Under the pieces are notes generated by a model that worked only from the letters and a program-made list of their open reading frames with translations, was not told where the DNA came from and ran no database searches. DNA of 7,645 nucleotides, taken from positions 1 through 7,645 of the forward strand of contig CBDUQI010000252.1 in assembly GCA_965369325.1 (NCBI GenBank), given 5' to 3'. This DNA is from CBDUQI01 sp965369325. Lineage in GTDB: Bacteria; Pseudomonadota; Gammaproteobacteria; Steroidobacterales; JBCBZW01. The position numbers and the translations under genes are program-made. Of the stretch, positions 7,017 to 7,645 are shown in pieces; position 1 is the first letter of the stretch, and each line of letters begins with the position of its first letter.

Positions 7017-7176
7017 TGTGCTTTCCAGATCGACTGCAGTACGTTACGAACTCGTATCTGGAGGTACAGCGATTTGAATTCCATCATACGGATTCCGAAT
7101 ACCAGATTCTGGTCAGTGGAATTTACTTTAGCAGCAATACTATCGACGAGCAATGGTCCATGTGCCACGCCTAATT
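7017..7176. other. Upstream region of the ATPase gene, outside the transposon end
   Basis: This 160-bp stretch should contain the ATPase promoter. Read on the minus strand, TATGAT (7088-7083) is a possible -10, but no convincing -35 precedes it. CCAGAT or its complement ATCTGG occurs three times (7025-7030, 7056-7061, 7102-7107), which may be a repeated half-site or chance. No gene is seen. The five bases touching the transposon end (7172-7176, TAATT) are the candidate target-site duplication. Confidence 0.35.
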
Positions 7177-7214
7177 GGGGTTTCTGGCCCAAACCGCCGA
7201 AAATCTGCGCTATC
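7177..7214. repeat. Candidate 38-bp Tn3-type terminal inverted repeat
   Basis: The sequence starts GGGGT, contains GAAAA (7199-7203) and has CGCTA at positions 32-36 of 38. This matches the layout of Tn3-family ends such as those finishing GCACGCTAAG. The tnpA stop (minus-strand TAG, 7212-7210) lies inside the repeat's inner edge, as is common in this family. The partner repeat is not in the window, so identification rests on layout and on the adjacent transposase fragment. Confidence 0.6.
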
Positions 7215-7573
7215 TGATCAGGGTCTCCTCGGGACCGGACAGCCGACCTGATGCAAGCCGGCGAGCGATGGCTGAAAGATCCAACGGTGGGACGTCGGAA
7301 TCGAACTGGTAACGACCGTAGAAGTTGACGTGTTGCCAGGCAAGTGGTGAGACGCGCTTCAGGTTTTCGACCGCTGCGCTCGCTCGTCGTGATTCGAGTT
7401 CCCGCAACACTTCGGACATATCAGCCTGTTGTAAAAGATTACTGCGCTCGCGATCAATCGGGCGCATTCATTCCAGGTGTTCTGTTCATGCTCAGATTTC
7501 ACCCTGAAGCGGGCGCTGTCATCGCAGTAGAGGTCCCGGCTTCGAGCCGCTCGCGAAGCTGGCGGTCGGCGCC
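7210..7573 (-). pseudogene. tnpA: Decayed Tn3-family transposase (tnpA) C-terminus, frameshifted
   Basis: The last intact frame (7467-7210, about 85 codons) contains KRVSPLAWQHVNFYGRYQF, the conserved C-terminal block of Tn3 transposases. The ATG at 7467 is not a real start. In another minus-strand frame just upstream, the expected preceding block is present: FRVKSEHEQNTWNECARLI followed by ASAVIFYN, ending near 7428. The two join only by a frameshift at about 7426-7434. Further upstream, QLRERLEAG (third frame, about 7561-7536) and LYCDDSARFR (7532-7503) look like pieces of the transposase mid-region, which implies a second frameshift and loss of several hundred codons between mid-region and C-terminus. 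No full catalytic domain can be made, so the gene is inactive in this window. The C-terminal assignment is strong; the mid-region match is tentative. Confidence 0.75.
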
Positions 7574-7576
7574 CGG

Positions 7577-7620
7577 CGTTCTGTATTCGCCGCCCCGACG
7601 TGCTCTATTCGGCGCCCCGA
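7577..7620. repeat. 22-bp imperfect tandem duplication
   Basis: Two adjacent 22-base units, 7577-7598 and 7599-7620, match at 19 of 22 positions (core TATTCGsCGCCCCGA). The unit length is not a multiple of three, and both lie in the decayed transposase region. They could be replication slippage in dead sequence or part of a transposon recombination site. Confidence 0.6.
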
Positions 7621-7645
7621 CGCCAGGGCACGATAAACCGTGCAC

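Larger units (their letters stand above)
7177..7645 (-). mobile_element. Tn3-family transposon remnant, one end; other end outside window
   Basis: The outer end begins at GGGGT (7177) with a 38-bp terminal-repeat-like sequence. The transposase stop lies within it, and a decayed tnpA C-terminus extends towards the window edge. The element must continue past 7645, so its second end, any resolvase, its passengers and the matching TAATT target duplication cannot be checked here. Confidence 0.65.

Noticed and set aside
7325..7507. 60-codon plus-strand open frame over the transposase fragment
   Set aside because: It is antisense to the Tn3 C-terminal block and has no support of its own.
7628..7643. 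Small inverted repeat GCACG-N6-CGTGC at the window edge
   Set aside because: Five-bp arms are too short to interpret, and the context is cut off by the window end. It was considered as a second transposon terminus but lacks the GGGG outer end.

Overview
The window looks like a chromosomal segment of a free-living, probably marine or environmental gammaproteobacterium. Codon use is GC-rich by eye. A DUF6502-type protein is followed by a DUF5666-type protein, and two oxidoreductases carry Tat signals. A secreted protein with dockerin-like calcium loops would also fit Planctomycetes, so the phylum is an inference. No rRNA, tRNA or CRISPR array was seen.

Region 1 (1-3470, + strand) holds three genes. 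The first is a secreted protein with four EF-hand/dockerin-like loops at its C-terminus (93-1085), followed by a strong hairpin terminator. The second and third form a translationally coupled pair: a DUF6502-like cytoplasmic protein with a helix-turn-helix-like segment (1210-2055) and an exported DUF5666-repeat protein (2052-3470). The same interrupted palindrome, ATGGT-N9-ACCATAT, lies upstream of the first gene (3-25) and directly before the DUF6502 start (1189-1209), where it covers a TATAAT box. This suggests that one regulator, possibly the DUF6502 protein itself, controls both transcription units. It is the most interesting signal in the window.

Region 2 (3571-5730) holds two divergent genes, each with a Tat-type N-terminus: an aldo/keto reductase (- strand) with its catalytic tetrad intact, and an extended SDR/epimerase-like NAD(P) enzyme (+ strand). 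Their shared 132-bp intergenic region carries two 13-bp interrupted palindromes on the SDR side.

Region 3 (5847-7645) is accessory. A lone AAA+/STAND-like P-loop ATPase with a C-terminal winged-helix-like region (- strand) starts about 160 bp from what looks like the outer end of a Tn3-family transposon. That end consists of a candidate 38-bp inverted repeat beginning GGGGT (7177-7214), a tnpA stop codon lying inside the repeat, and a decayed, frameshifted tnpA C-terminus running off towards the window edge. A 22-bp imperfect tandem duplication lies in the decayed part.
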